Below are positions 55,611-64,000 of a stretch of DNA of 64,000 nt, piece after piece (the stretch's first letter is position 1; each line of letters begins with the position of its first letter). The notes below the pieces were generated by a model. The model saw nothing but the letters and a program-made list of their open reading frames with translations, searched no databases and had not been told where the DNA came from. Origin of the DNA: Clitoria ternatea (Eukaryota; Streptophyta; Magnoliopsida; Fabales; Fabaceae); NCBI GenBank assembly GCA_037962975.1, contig CM075669.1, positions 108,082,501 through 108,146,500 of the forward strand, in the 5' to 3' direction. The translations under genes and the position numbers were made by a program.

Positions 55611-57127
55611 TGTTAAACTCCGTGTTACTATTGGATTATTTAATTGGCAAGCACACCAATCATTTGTAGTTTTCAAAATTTAGATATCGTTCTACTGGGA
55701 TTGAAAGTTTAGTAACTCACAGTAATTTCTTATTTACTATGGTAATTTTATCAAAGATTATTAACAAAAGAATAATTTATAAACGATTTGTACAATATTC
55801 ATAGAATTTGATGGTTGACTTGTTCATAAGGTAAAATGATAGAAAAGATAAAATCTATCTAATAAATTGAGATGTAATTCAGAATAATTCAAATACTTGA
55901 GGTAAAAACACAGATTAACAAATTATGTTGGAATTAGGATTCTCGCACTAAAATATAATAAAATAATTACAGACATACATACTTAATCATCAAGCTCATG
56001 TTATTGCAGCTTAAAGTCATTATAACCGATCCCTCATGATATAAATTCTAAGTATTTATCGTAAAGTCCGATCCCTCGTGAGCTTTCTCAATAAAAACTT
56101 GCATTATGGCAACAATAATTACCAATTCTATCCCTAGTAATTGGCATATTAAGGGTATTTCAGCTTTTACTTTCATTAAAACAGATTTTAATTTGGCATG
56201 AATAATCATTCTCCTGTTTGACATTCATACTAATAAAATAAGTTTTAATACACATGAAAATCATTCTTCTGTTTGATGTTCATATTGATAAAGAGTTGAA
56301 ATACTAGCATGTACTTGAGTCATAAATATGTAGAGGTTATAATCACAATATCATATAATAAATTGATTCACCAAATTCCAACATAAACAATTTAGTTACA
56401 CATGGTAAAAGTAAGAACAACACTTACAGAGTTTGACATTACGAAGACTTGGAAACACTTCACAATGCAAGAGCTCACACCACTACACAACACTCTCAAG
56501 TATCTAGAAATCACTCTAACCTTACAAACTCAAAGAAGAACACTCAAATTCGAGTGACAAGAGAAGATAGAAGTTCTGAACTCAGAAAGGGGTGCCTTGG
56601 AAGTATGGAGAACGGCCCTATTTATAGGGCTGAGGATGGGTCCTGACACTACGTGCCAGGTTCCTGAGTCAGCCCCCATTAAGCTCATGATTAAGACACC
56701 ATAATTGTGCATTATTTAATCAATAATGCCCAGATAGGTGTGTGCCTTGTCTCCCTCTTTCGGCTTGGCACTTAGCTAAAGTGGATTGGCCCATTTTGGG
56801 CCACTTGGCTGAGTGCTTGGCCACCTGGAAGTGGAGTCCACATAGCTCCTGACGCTACACGTGACTGTGACATGTAGCATCAGCATCAGAAATCCCCACG
56901 CTACGCGTGGTGTTAATGCTACGCGTCAGCTCTCCAGTTCTTCAATTTTTCTCTTTAAATTCTTCATATTTTCACTGCAAAACTAGAGAAAATTGATCAA
57001 GGGCAGATTATTTCCAACAACATTCATTTATTGAATTCAAAACCTAAATTTCTAATAATTTAAACAAATTTTTATTCTTTTTACAAAATTTTTATTAAAG
57101 ATTTTATTATAAATTTGAGGACTAACA
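55611..57127 (-). mobile_element. Solo LTR 3 (1517 bp), Athila-like
   Basis: Starts TGTTAAACTC and ends GACTAACA with an exact AGTAT duplication. The left part has GGCAAGCACACCAATCATT and a GATCCCTC-rich stretch that resemble the Athila LTR in the same orientation. CTATAAATAGGG at 56617-56629 on the minus strand is a good TATA box. Upstream of it are CACGCTACGCGTG-like palindromes (56850-56930), in the place where the Athila LTR has CACGCTTGAGCGTG motifs. Confidence 0.85.
56617..56629 (-). promoter_or_regulatory. TATA box of solo LTR 3
   Basis: CCTATAAATAGGG on the minus strand, within a short palindrome. Confidence 0.55.
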
Positions 57128-57132
57128 AGTAT

Positions 57133-58647
57133 TCCTTGATGGAGTCCGGTGGCTACCTCAACTGCGCTTGACATCTCCACAGCTTTTCCTTTGGAGGACC
57201 CAGCTATCCCTGAGCCTTCCAAAGGTTTTGTTTTTTGTGAGGGGAAGGAGAGGAGGCATTCACCCCTGCAGGGTCATTCTTTATTTTCCTTCTTTTCTCC
57301 CTAACCTTCGGCTGCTCTTCAGTTGGGGTGGGATTCGTCGATCCGCCTGTAGTCAACGAAATTTCACCATCCGCTATGGAAGTCAGGATGATAGACTCAG
57401 AGTGAAACTTTTCTGAGTTCGTCTTCGGCTGGATATCATTCTCTGCTGCAACAGATTTCCCACCGGCCTTCATAGACTTCAGCTTATGCATATCGGAGGA
57501 TTTTTTCTCTATTTCACTTGTATAGGCAAACAAAAATATCAGCAATATGGTAAACAGCCAATACAGTTAGAAAGAATGATTAAACAAAAGCAACAGAGAA
57601 TTGTATAAGTATTCATTTCGGATAAAATCCAAACCTAGGAGGCACCTACAAGAGAACGCTTTATGATGAGTGGTGCAAGCTTCAAGGGTGAACAACATCA
57701 TCGCTAACTCAGGAGATAGTTTGGCTTGTTCTGTGTAGTAGGCTTGGGAGGTTAGAAGAAAGTGTTTGTGGATCCAACTTAAGGGGAATCTATTCAAGCC
57801 CTCTTTATTATTCCAAAAAATTGGCTTATTAAGTTGAATCCGTATTCTGGTGTAGAAGGACTTGTTGAGTCGGTGAACAATTCGAAATTTATAAAAGAAG
57901 AAAGAGTCCAGAGTGTGATCAAGCTTATACCACCCTTTTATTGGTCTTACGAACTACTTAAGTATAATATAAGAGTATGACCACTGTAAGAGTGAAGTTG
58001 AAGTAATCCCCTAAAACTTCCAGAGACCTGATTAGCCCCCAGCCGTTAGGGTGAAGCTGAGAGGGTGCGCAATCTAAAAACCTCAGCACACCCATCTGGA
58101 GCTCTATCAGAGGAAAATGAACACCAAGGTTGTGGATAACAAAATTGTACATATAAACGGAACAGTCATCTAGGACGATGTGGCATATCCGATCTGTGGG
58201 CAACGACGCAAGCACCATAAACCTCTCTTTTAGCGTTTCCTCAGCATGGACCCTAAATCGTGGCTTTATCTGGGCTGTATCTTCCCTCACATGGCAAGAA
58301 ACCAATTCCTTGATTTCGTCGGCCACCTAGCAGTATCGATACTTGGCCTGCAGATCCACCTAGTTGATCTGATATGCAACAACATTGCATAGACCATCAG
58401 CCGTTTTCAGAATCACGTGTTCTCCAAAAGTTCCTTCTCCAGACATCATGCAAATGGCATGGTTCAAAATTTTTGCTCTATAATAAAAGGTTATATCGTC
58501 AGAAAGGTAACAGTCATTACTCACCTCGCTATCGAAAGAGCGACTATACTCAGAAGATGATTCCGAAGAGGGAATAATCACCCTCTGCCGTGAGTAAGAT
58601 ATTGATCCCCTTTCCGAGCAACGTGGCCTGGCTCCGGAAGAAACCAC
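57133..58647 (-). pseudogene. Antisense gene of the Retand-like element, N-terminal part (putative gypsy-type transposon domain)
   Basis: From 58647: a Ser-rich start (SSESSSEYSRSFDSEV), stops at two TAG codons (58360 and 58327) in places that may have been Trp, then a clear block with VHFPLIELQMGVLRFLDCAP and SQLHPNGWGLI (58020-58110). This matches the Pfam family of putative gypsy-type transposon proteins (transposase_28). The frame shifts near 57960; the next exon-like piece (57567-57930) has GWYKLDHTLDSFFFYKFR and LNRFPLSWIHKHF. A third piece (57204-57545) is Lys/Ser/Thr-rich. The gaps between pieces may be introns. The gene lies opposite to gag-pol. Confidence 0.65.
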
Positions 58648-58920
58648 TGGGATTCTTCCCCCTTGGTAGCCGAAGGTTCGAGAAACGAGTCTCCCCCTTT
58701 GGGATTAGGGTTAACGTGGTTCTGCCTAGTGCACATACTTGCAAAATATGGAAAAAAGAAGAAGAAACTAATAGAAAAAGGAAATGTGGTTACCTAAAGT
58801 TTGGGCAGGCTAGAAGTTAAAAAAGCTTCACAGGAATTGCACCAATAATTCTTCTCAAGAAATTTTAGTAGAGTTTGGTTAAGACTTGAGAAATGTAGCT
58901 TTTGAAATTTGCCAAGTCCC

Positions 58921-58930
58921 TCTTATATAG
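58921..58930 (-). promoter_or_regulatory. TATA box of the antisense gene
   Basis: The minus strand reads CTATATAAGA about 275 nt before the first Met of the antisense gene, in a GCCTATATAAGAGGGA context. This suggests a promoter separate from the LTR. Confidence 0.5.
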
Positions 58931-59634
58931 GCAGTGGCGAGGCTACGATGGCCAGTGAGAGGACATGCCGTTTGCCAAAAAACGCAACGTTTCAAAGAAC
59001 AAGCGATACTGTCATTTCGTGCCTACGCGCGCAAAAGAATGTGATGATGCATCGAAAGCTACGACTTAGTGGGCCTAAAAATTTGAATTTCAGGCCCATA
59101 ATAGTCCCAGCAACGGTTATCAAACCACGTAATTAAAGTTATGATGGCTCACGTGTTAATAGCATTAATTGTCCATCATTAGAGGCGTCTCAAGACATGG
59201 GAATTACAAAGACTTAAAAGCAACAATTACGAGTCTCGAAAACTCTTGGAATTCCACCCCAAGGCATATTAATGTCCGAAGCCGCTCTTCACACCGTCTA
59301 AATAACTTAATTATGGATAACGTCAATCTGATATCAACGCCCGTTTGAAGATAGATATAGCTTATACGAGCAACTCTACTAGTCCCTTGCCCATTACGAG
59401 TTCCAAAAACTATTGGGATTCCCTATACTACAAATCTTTGTCCAAACCTGTTGTGGGAACATTATGAGAACAATGCTTTCAATCACAGCACGACCTAACA
59501 GGAAGTATCTCAGCATGAAACTTATAAGTGTCTTGACAAATATTTCTATATGTTACACCAGTATCCAGACCTCTCGTAAACAACATAGCTTATATGAGCA
59601 ACTTAACAGTCCCTCACACAAGCTAGGGGATAGA
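58931..59634 (+). other. Spacer between antisense gene and 3' LTR of the Retand-like element
   Basis: No protein recognised. ATAGCTTATACGAGCAACT (59355) and ATAGCTTATATGAGCAACTT (59585) form a direct repeat. AGCTAGGGGATAGA just before the LTR (59621-59634) is the polypurine-tract candidate. Confidence 0.6.
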
Positions 59635-60436
59635 TGATCCAGTCTATATACCGGTATCCAGACTATGAAGTCATATTATCTGTTCTGGAAGATAAACCGA
59701 TATCACAGGTTAACATCCGGACTCTAAAATACCATGCTAGGCGTTTACCCTTGGACGGTTTGTCCATGATAACACCTAGAACATCAGATTGATAAGGTCA
59801 TATAGGCGTTCTCTCTATATCAGACATGTAAAAGACAATCATAAGTGGTTTAGGTAATGGAGCTCATTCCCATTATTGGTGACGGGGACATGTCCTCGAA
59901 AGAAGCATTCTTTACCTTTTAAGCTATACTTGTCTCCCACTTGCATATTATATATATATATATATATTCCATACTCTGACAGAATAAGGTGGTTAGTCCA
60001 TTTTCAACTTACGTGGCTCGAGGAAAGTCAAGTTTGTCCTCTAGTCAAGGTAGATCCATCATCCTCAAAGCTCATTTATAAATATGCCAATTTTATACTC
60101 AATCCAAGTCACACTTTTTACATATTCAGTGTATGCTTAAGGCATCATACCCTGAGTTATTCTTTTTCTTTGGGGATACAATTACTGACTTGAGCGTCGG
60201 AGAATCTTTGCAGGTGACACCACCTTTCGCCCACATCAATGCGCAAGGTCGGTGTGAAGGATCATTGACCCCGGTTTAGACCAGTTCATTTCCAGGACAT
60301 CAAGGCCGGTCTTCTCTCACTGAGATAGCGAATAATCATTCTAGAAACCCACAGCACCGGTATAAAACCTTAGTCACCCATTGACTTTCATGGCTGGTCC
60401 CGTACTGGATCATTGACCCAGGTTCAGACCAGTTCA
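59635..60436 (+). repeat. 3' LTR of the Retand-like element (802 bp)
   Basis: Begins TGATCCAGTC and ends CCAGTTCA before ACTAT. It matches 22088-22928. The CCGGTATAAAACC segment (60356-60368) probably holds the TATA box. Confidence 0.87.
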
Positions 60437-60441
60437 ACTAT

Positions 60442-61740
60442 AAAGGAACATCCAATGTTAAGAGGTCCAAGAAGATTTTTTATGACCAAGAAGTATGATA
60501 ACTTTACAATGGAAGATCATGAGTCTGTAGAACAGATGTTTGGAAGGTTTCAGACCCTCCTCAACAATCTTAAAGCACTAGGATCCATGCCTTCAACTGA
60601 ACATATAAATGTAAAGCTTCTAGGCTATTTTCCAGAAAAGTTTGATGCAAAATATACTGCTCTAGAGGAAGCTAAGGATCTTAACATTCTTACTCTAGAT
60701 GAAATTCTTGGTGTTCTAAGAGTTCATGAGCTGAAGCTAAGCCAAAAAGAAGTGTCCAGGCCCTCATCCTTTAAGAACATTGCCCTGAAGTCTGAAGAGA
60801 CTTCTAGGAGAAGCAAAGAGCCAAAAGTTAAAGAATCAACTAGCTAAGACCTTGCAACTGATGAAGAGGAGGAAGACACTGATGAAGAATTGGCCCTCGT
60901 GACTAAAAGATTCCATAAACTTCAAAAGAAGAAAAAGAATGGAGGAGGAAGGTTTGATAGAAGAGAACCTAAAGGTAAAAGTTCATTTAAGCTCAAAACT
61001 GACAAATCTACCATAGTTGTTTCAACTGCAGGAAACCAGGACACATGAAAGTTGAGTGTCCTGTCTTGAATAAGGATAGAAAAGATAAAAGAAAAGAAGA
61101 AATTTTTCAAGAAATGAGAAGGACTCATCAGTTGGGATGATGAAGACTCAACTAGCACAAGTGAGTCTGAAGAAAAAGTAGAGACTACTTAGATTTGTCT
61201 CATGGCCAACATTGATTCAGAATTTGAATCATGTTTAGACAAATCTGAAACAGAAGAGGTATACCAGTCTGAACTACAAGAAAACTATGAAGCTCTCTTT
61301 AAAGACTTTTCAATTCTTTTGAAAAATTATAAGCTATTGAAAAAAAAGCAGTCTAAAACAATTTCTTTATATGAAGATAAAATATCTAAACTGAAGAAAA
61401 ATGATTGAGACCAAGAACTTCTTAAGGAGCTTAATGATAAAGAAATGATGCATCTTGAGGAGATACACAAACTTAAAAAGGAAAATGATTTTTTTAAAAC
61501 TGAACTCAATAGTTCAGACTCTTGCTGTATCTCACAAGATAAGGAAATCAAGTCTCTTCAATAAAAAGTAAGCTCGCTTACTACAGACCTAACCAAGTTC
61601 GTAAGTGGAATAGACAATTTATATAAACTTATGGGAAAATCAAAAGGAAGTTCCAAAAGGCCTGATCTAGGATATGTTGAAGAAACTGATTCCAAAGTTA
61701 AGAATACTCTCTACGTCTTTTCAATAAAAACATAAGCATG
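60442..61740 (+). pseudogene. SIRE-like gag, C-terminal part
   Basis: Continues the gag after the Retand element; a one-base shift near 60497 puts the frame in register with YDNFTMEDHESVEQMFGRFQ, the UBN2-type core. After a TAA at 60845 come a zinc knuckle CFNCRKPGHMKVEC (61018-61059) and an acidic segment, then a coiled coil (61202-61406) rich in Lys/Glu/Leu. A TGA at 61406 and others follow. The long coiled-coil extension after the knuckle is typical of the SIRE lineage. The 24 nt before 60437 in the apparent open frame belong to the Retand LTR. Confidence 0.82.
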
Positions 61741-62760
61741 TTAAATACACATGTTGCAAGAAGCATGGTGATGTGACTAAAGATTGCTTAAAAATACACT
61801 TTGTACCTAAACATAAACATGCTAAGTGTAACTATTGCAAAAGACATGGTCATGGGATTCAGGACTGTCTAAAGAGAAAAAGGAAAAATGTTAAGACAAC
61901 TAACCTTATAGGACCCAAAAAGTTTTGGGTACCAAAGACAATAATTGTTTCCATTTTAGATGTGCTTAAGGAAAAAAGTAAAGCAACACATCTGGTATTT
62001 GTATAGTGGGTGCTTGTATCGCATGATGGGTAAAAGGTCTATGTTCCTAAACTTGGAACAGTTTGAAGGAGGAAAAGTTACTTTTGAAGGAAATTAATCT
62101 GGACAAATCACTGGGATTGGTAAAGTTGGTAAAATTCCTTCCCCTGTATTTGAAAATGTTTATTTTGTTGAAGGTCTAAAGCATAACTTACTGAGCATAA
62201 GTTAATTTTGCGATAGTGGTCATAAAGTCTCTTTTGATAAAGAAAAGTGTACAATCATCAATGATGATGGAACCACTCTTTTCTCAGCCAACAGACATAA
62301 CAACCTTTACAAGGTTGATTTGGGTGAACTAGACAGTCAAAATGTAACGTGTCTCTTCTCTTAGTTTGAAGAAAAGTGGATCTGGCAAAAAAAGCTTGGA
62401 CATGTTAGCATGAAACATATTTCCAAAATCAATAGAAAAGGGTTAGTTAAGGGACTTCCTAGAATCTTATTCAATGGAACCCAACCCTGCAAAGCATGTC
62501 AAAAAGGGAAACAATACAAAACTTCCTTTAAAAACAAAGATGTTGTTTCAACGTCCAGACCACTTGAGCTATTACATTTAGACTTTTTAGGACCATCTCA
62601 AATCCAGAGTCTTGTTGGAAAAAGATATGGCTTTGTTATTATTGATGATTTCACTAGAATAACATGGGTGCATTTTCTAGCCCACATGGATGAGTCTGCA
62701 CAAGTATTCAAGATTTTCTGTAAGAAAATCCAGTCTGAAAAGGAATTTATATTAGTATAA
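61741..62760 (+). pseudogene. SIRE-like second zinc knuckle, protease, GAG-pre-integrase and integrase start
   Basis: CNYCKRHGHGIQDC (61819-61860) is a second zinc knuckle, followed by GPKKFWVPK. The protease active site should read Asp-Ser-Gly but here is Tyr-Ser-Gly (62002-62010), so it is inactive. VEGLKHNLLSIS and KKLGHVSMKHISKI mark the GAG-pre-integrase domain. The integrase has CKACQKGKQYKTSFK, LLHLDFLGPSQ (first Asp) and IIDDFTRITWVHFL. Stops are at 62006-62030, 62097, 62203 and 62362, and the open part ends at 62758. Confidence 0.85.
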
Positions 62761-63491
62761 TAAGAAGTGACCATGGTAGAGAATTTGAAAATGAAATTTT
62801 TTTAAAGTTTTGTAATAAAACTAGCATCTCTCACACATTTTCTTGTCCAGGAACACCTTAACAGAATGATGTTGTGGAAAGGAAAAAGGAAAAATAGAAG
62901 TCTGTTGGAGATGGCTAGAACCATGCTTTGTGAAAATGATTTACCAAAATATTTTTAGGCTGAAGCTGTAAGCACTTCTTGTTATATCCAAAATAAAGTC
63001 TTCATTAGATCAATATTGAATTAGACTCCTTATGAACTATGGAAAGGAAGAAAACCCAACATATCATATTTTCACCCATTTGGATGCACATGTTATATCT
63101 TAAACACAAGAGATTAACTTGGAAAGTTTGACTCAAAGTGTGATAAAGGTATTTTCATGGGCTATTCAAATACATCAAAATCTTACAAAGTCTTTAATAC
63201 AAGAACTCAAACCATTGAGGAATCAATGCATGTGAGATTTGATGACTTAACAAAGATTGACAAGAAATTGGCAAATCTAGATAGTAATGATACATGTATC
63301 ATGCAGTCTGAAGAAATACTTGAACCTTCAGACTCTGTGCCCCTCAATAACAAGAACCGGATCAACAGATAGTGTCAAAACCAAAGAAACCTAAAGATTG
63401 GAAATTCAAGGCTTATCATTCTTCAGACCTCATCATTAGAGATCAAGCTGAAGGAGTTTGAACTAGATCAAGGTTCTAGAACCAATCATCA
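62761..63491 (+). pseudogene. SIRE-like integrase, C-terminal part
   Basis: Read in several frames: SDHGREFENEIF (second Asp, near 62769), NDVVERK (Glu, near 62866), PYELWKGRKPN (near 63028), then the SYKVFNTRTQTIEESMHVRFDD block (63180). Stops and shifts are frequent. A linker of about 120 nt leads to RT. Confidence 0.8.
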
Positions 63492-64000
63492 ATGACACTC
63501 ATTTCAGATCTTGAACCAAAGACCATTAAGGAAGCCTTGAAGGATCCAGACTGGATCATAGCTATGCAAAAAGAACTAAATCAGTTTGAAAGAAGCAAAG
63601 TCTGGACCCTGGTTCTAAGAACAAAGAACAAAAGTATCATAGGAACAAGATGGGTGTTCAGAAACAAACTGGATAAAGATGGAAAAGTTGTAAGGAACAA
63701 GGCAAGGCTAGTGGCACAAGGTTACAACCAATAAGAAGGTATAGATTTACTGAAACCTTTGCTCCTGTAGCTATACTTAAAGCTATAAGGATTTTACTTG
63801 CCTTTGCTACTTTTAAAGGAATCAAATTATATCAGATGGATGTTAAGAACGCTTTTCTAAATGGTTTTATTGAAAAAGTTTTTATAAAACAACCTCCTGG
63901 TTTGAAGACAAATATTTAGAAAATTATGTCTTTAAACTTAGTAAAGCACTGTATGGTATAAAACAAGCACCTAGAGCTTGGTATGATCGACTTAGTTCTT
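63492..64000 (+). pseudogene. SIRE-like reverse transcriptase, N-terminal part (cut by window end)
   Basis: MTLISDLEPKTIKEALKDPD at 63492, then IIGTRWVFRNKLDKDGKVVR and NKARLVAQGYNQ. A TAA at 63732 replaces a Gln or Glu, then a shift leads to TFAPVA, LLAFATFKGIKLYQMDVKNA and FLNGFIEKVF, and SKALYGIKQAPRAWYDRL at the end, in two frames. The YVDD box is beyond the window. Confidence 0.85.

Larger units (their letters stand above)
22088..60436 (+). mobile_element. Retand-like Ty3/gypsy (Tat lineage) retrotransposon with nested insertions
   Basis: Flanked by ACTAT duplications and by LTRs of about 0.8 kb. Own sequence: LTR, primer site and gag start (22088-23038); gag, protease, RT, RNase H, second RNase H and integrase (44932-50327); a repeat-bearing 3' region (50328-51256); an antisense gene (54232-58647); spacer and LTR. 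The dual RNase H places it in Tat; a small LTR and an antisense extra gene resemble the Retand/Grande type. Three elements interrupt it: the chromovirus (23039-44926) and two solo LTRs (51262-54226, 55611-57127). Without them it is about 12 kb. Confidence 0.85.
20541..64000 (+). mobile_element. SIRE-like Ty1/copia retrotransposon, interrupted and running off the window
   Basis: Visible parts: truncated 5' LTR (20541-21672), primer binding site, gag start (to 22087), then after a 38-kb nested insertion the rest of gag, protease, integrase and the start of RT (60442-64000). The domain order integrase before RT defines Ty1/copia. The long gag C-terminus with a coiled coil, paired zinc knuckles and the PKKFWVPK phrase, and the RT phrase NKARLVAQGYNQ point to the SIRE/Maximus lineage. 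It is the oldest element here: it hosts both the Ogre-like and the Retand-like insertions and has the most frameshifts. Confidence 0.82.

Noticed and set aside
55606..55676. Apparent start of the antisense coiled-coil protein at 55676
   Set aside because: These codons are inside solo LTR 3; the gene really continues from 57133.
60413..60441. Apparent gag start MTQVQTSS at 60413
   Set aside because: The first 24 nt are the end of the Retand 3' LTR and then the target duplication; the true gag continues from 22087.

Overview
This window is plant nuclear DNA, most likely from a eudicot with a large, repeat-rich genome. It consists essentially of LTR retrotransposons inserted into one another. 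I found no host gene, rRNA, tRNA or CRISPR array. The evidence for a plant is the set of lineages present: Ogre/Tat, Retand-like Tat, a CRM-like chromovirus, Athila and SIRE-type Ty1/copia, plus a CCGGTT-rich hAT-like element. The species cannot be told from the sequence.

Layout. (1) 1-20540: an Ogre-like Tat element on the + strand whose 5' LTR is cut by the window start. It carries an extra ORF1 (DUF7745/plant-mobile-domain type) before gag, then protease, a probable intron, RT, RNase H, a second (archaeal-type) RNase H and integrase, then a 3' UTR with 80-bp and 39-bp tandem repeats. A 3.1-kb solo LTR (7642-10783) splits its gag-pro gene. (2) 20541-64000: a SIRE-like Ty1/copia element, its 5' LTR truncated by the Ogre-like element and its 3' part running off the window. 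(3) 22088-60436: a Retand-like Tat element inserted in the copia gag gene. (4) 23039-44926: a CRM-like chromovirus inserted about 14 codons into the Retand gag. (5) 30487-44014: an Athila element on the - strand, inserted in the integrase C-terminus of the chromovirus. (6) 34216-34958: a hAT-like nonautonomous transposon in the Athila ORF3. Two further solo LTRs (51262-54226 and 55611-57127) sit in the 3' part of the Retand element. Seven insertions have target-site duplications that match exactly (CCAGG, ACTAT, CTGAT, AGTGC, ATTCAAAC, GGGAC, AGTAT), so the order of most events can be read directly. The deepest stack is copia > Retand > CRM > Athila > hAT.

Coding state. All elements are damaged. 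The longest intact frames are the Ogre ORF1 (643 codons) and the Ogre RT-RNase H-aRNase H segment (752 codons). Many in-frame stops and lost catalytic residues fit C-to-T or G-to-A changes, as expected for methylated, silenced DNA. The Retand element carries, antisense and downstream of pol, an extra gene of the 'putative gypsy type transposon' kind with its own TATA box.

No wholly new system is evident. The observations most worth following are: opposed CCGAGTG/CACTCGG arrays in the Ogre LTR; splice-acceptor signals directly before both ORF1 and gag; mosaic sharing of LTR blocks between families; a chromovirus polyprotein that reads through the polypurine tract into its 3' LTR; and hairpin-forming CACGCTTAAGCGTG-type motifs shared by Athila and an unrelated solo LTR.
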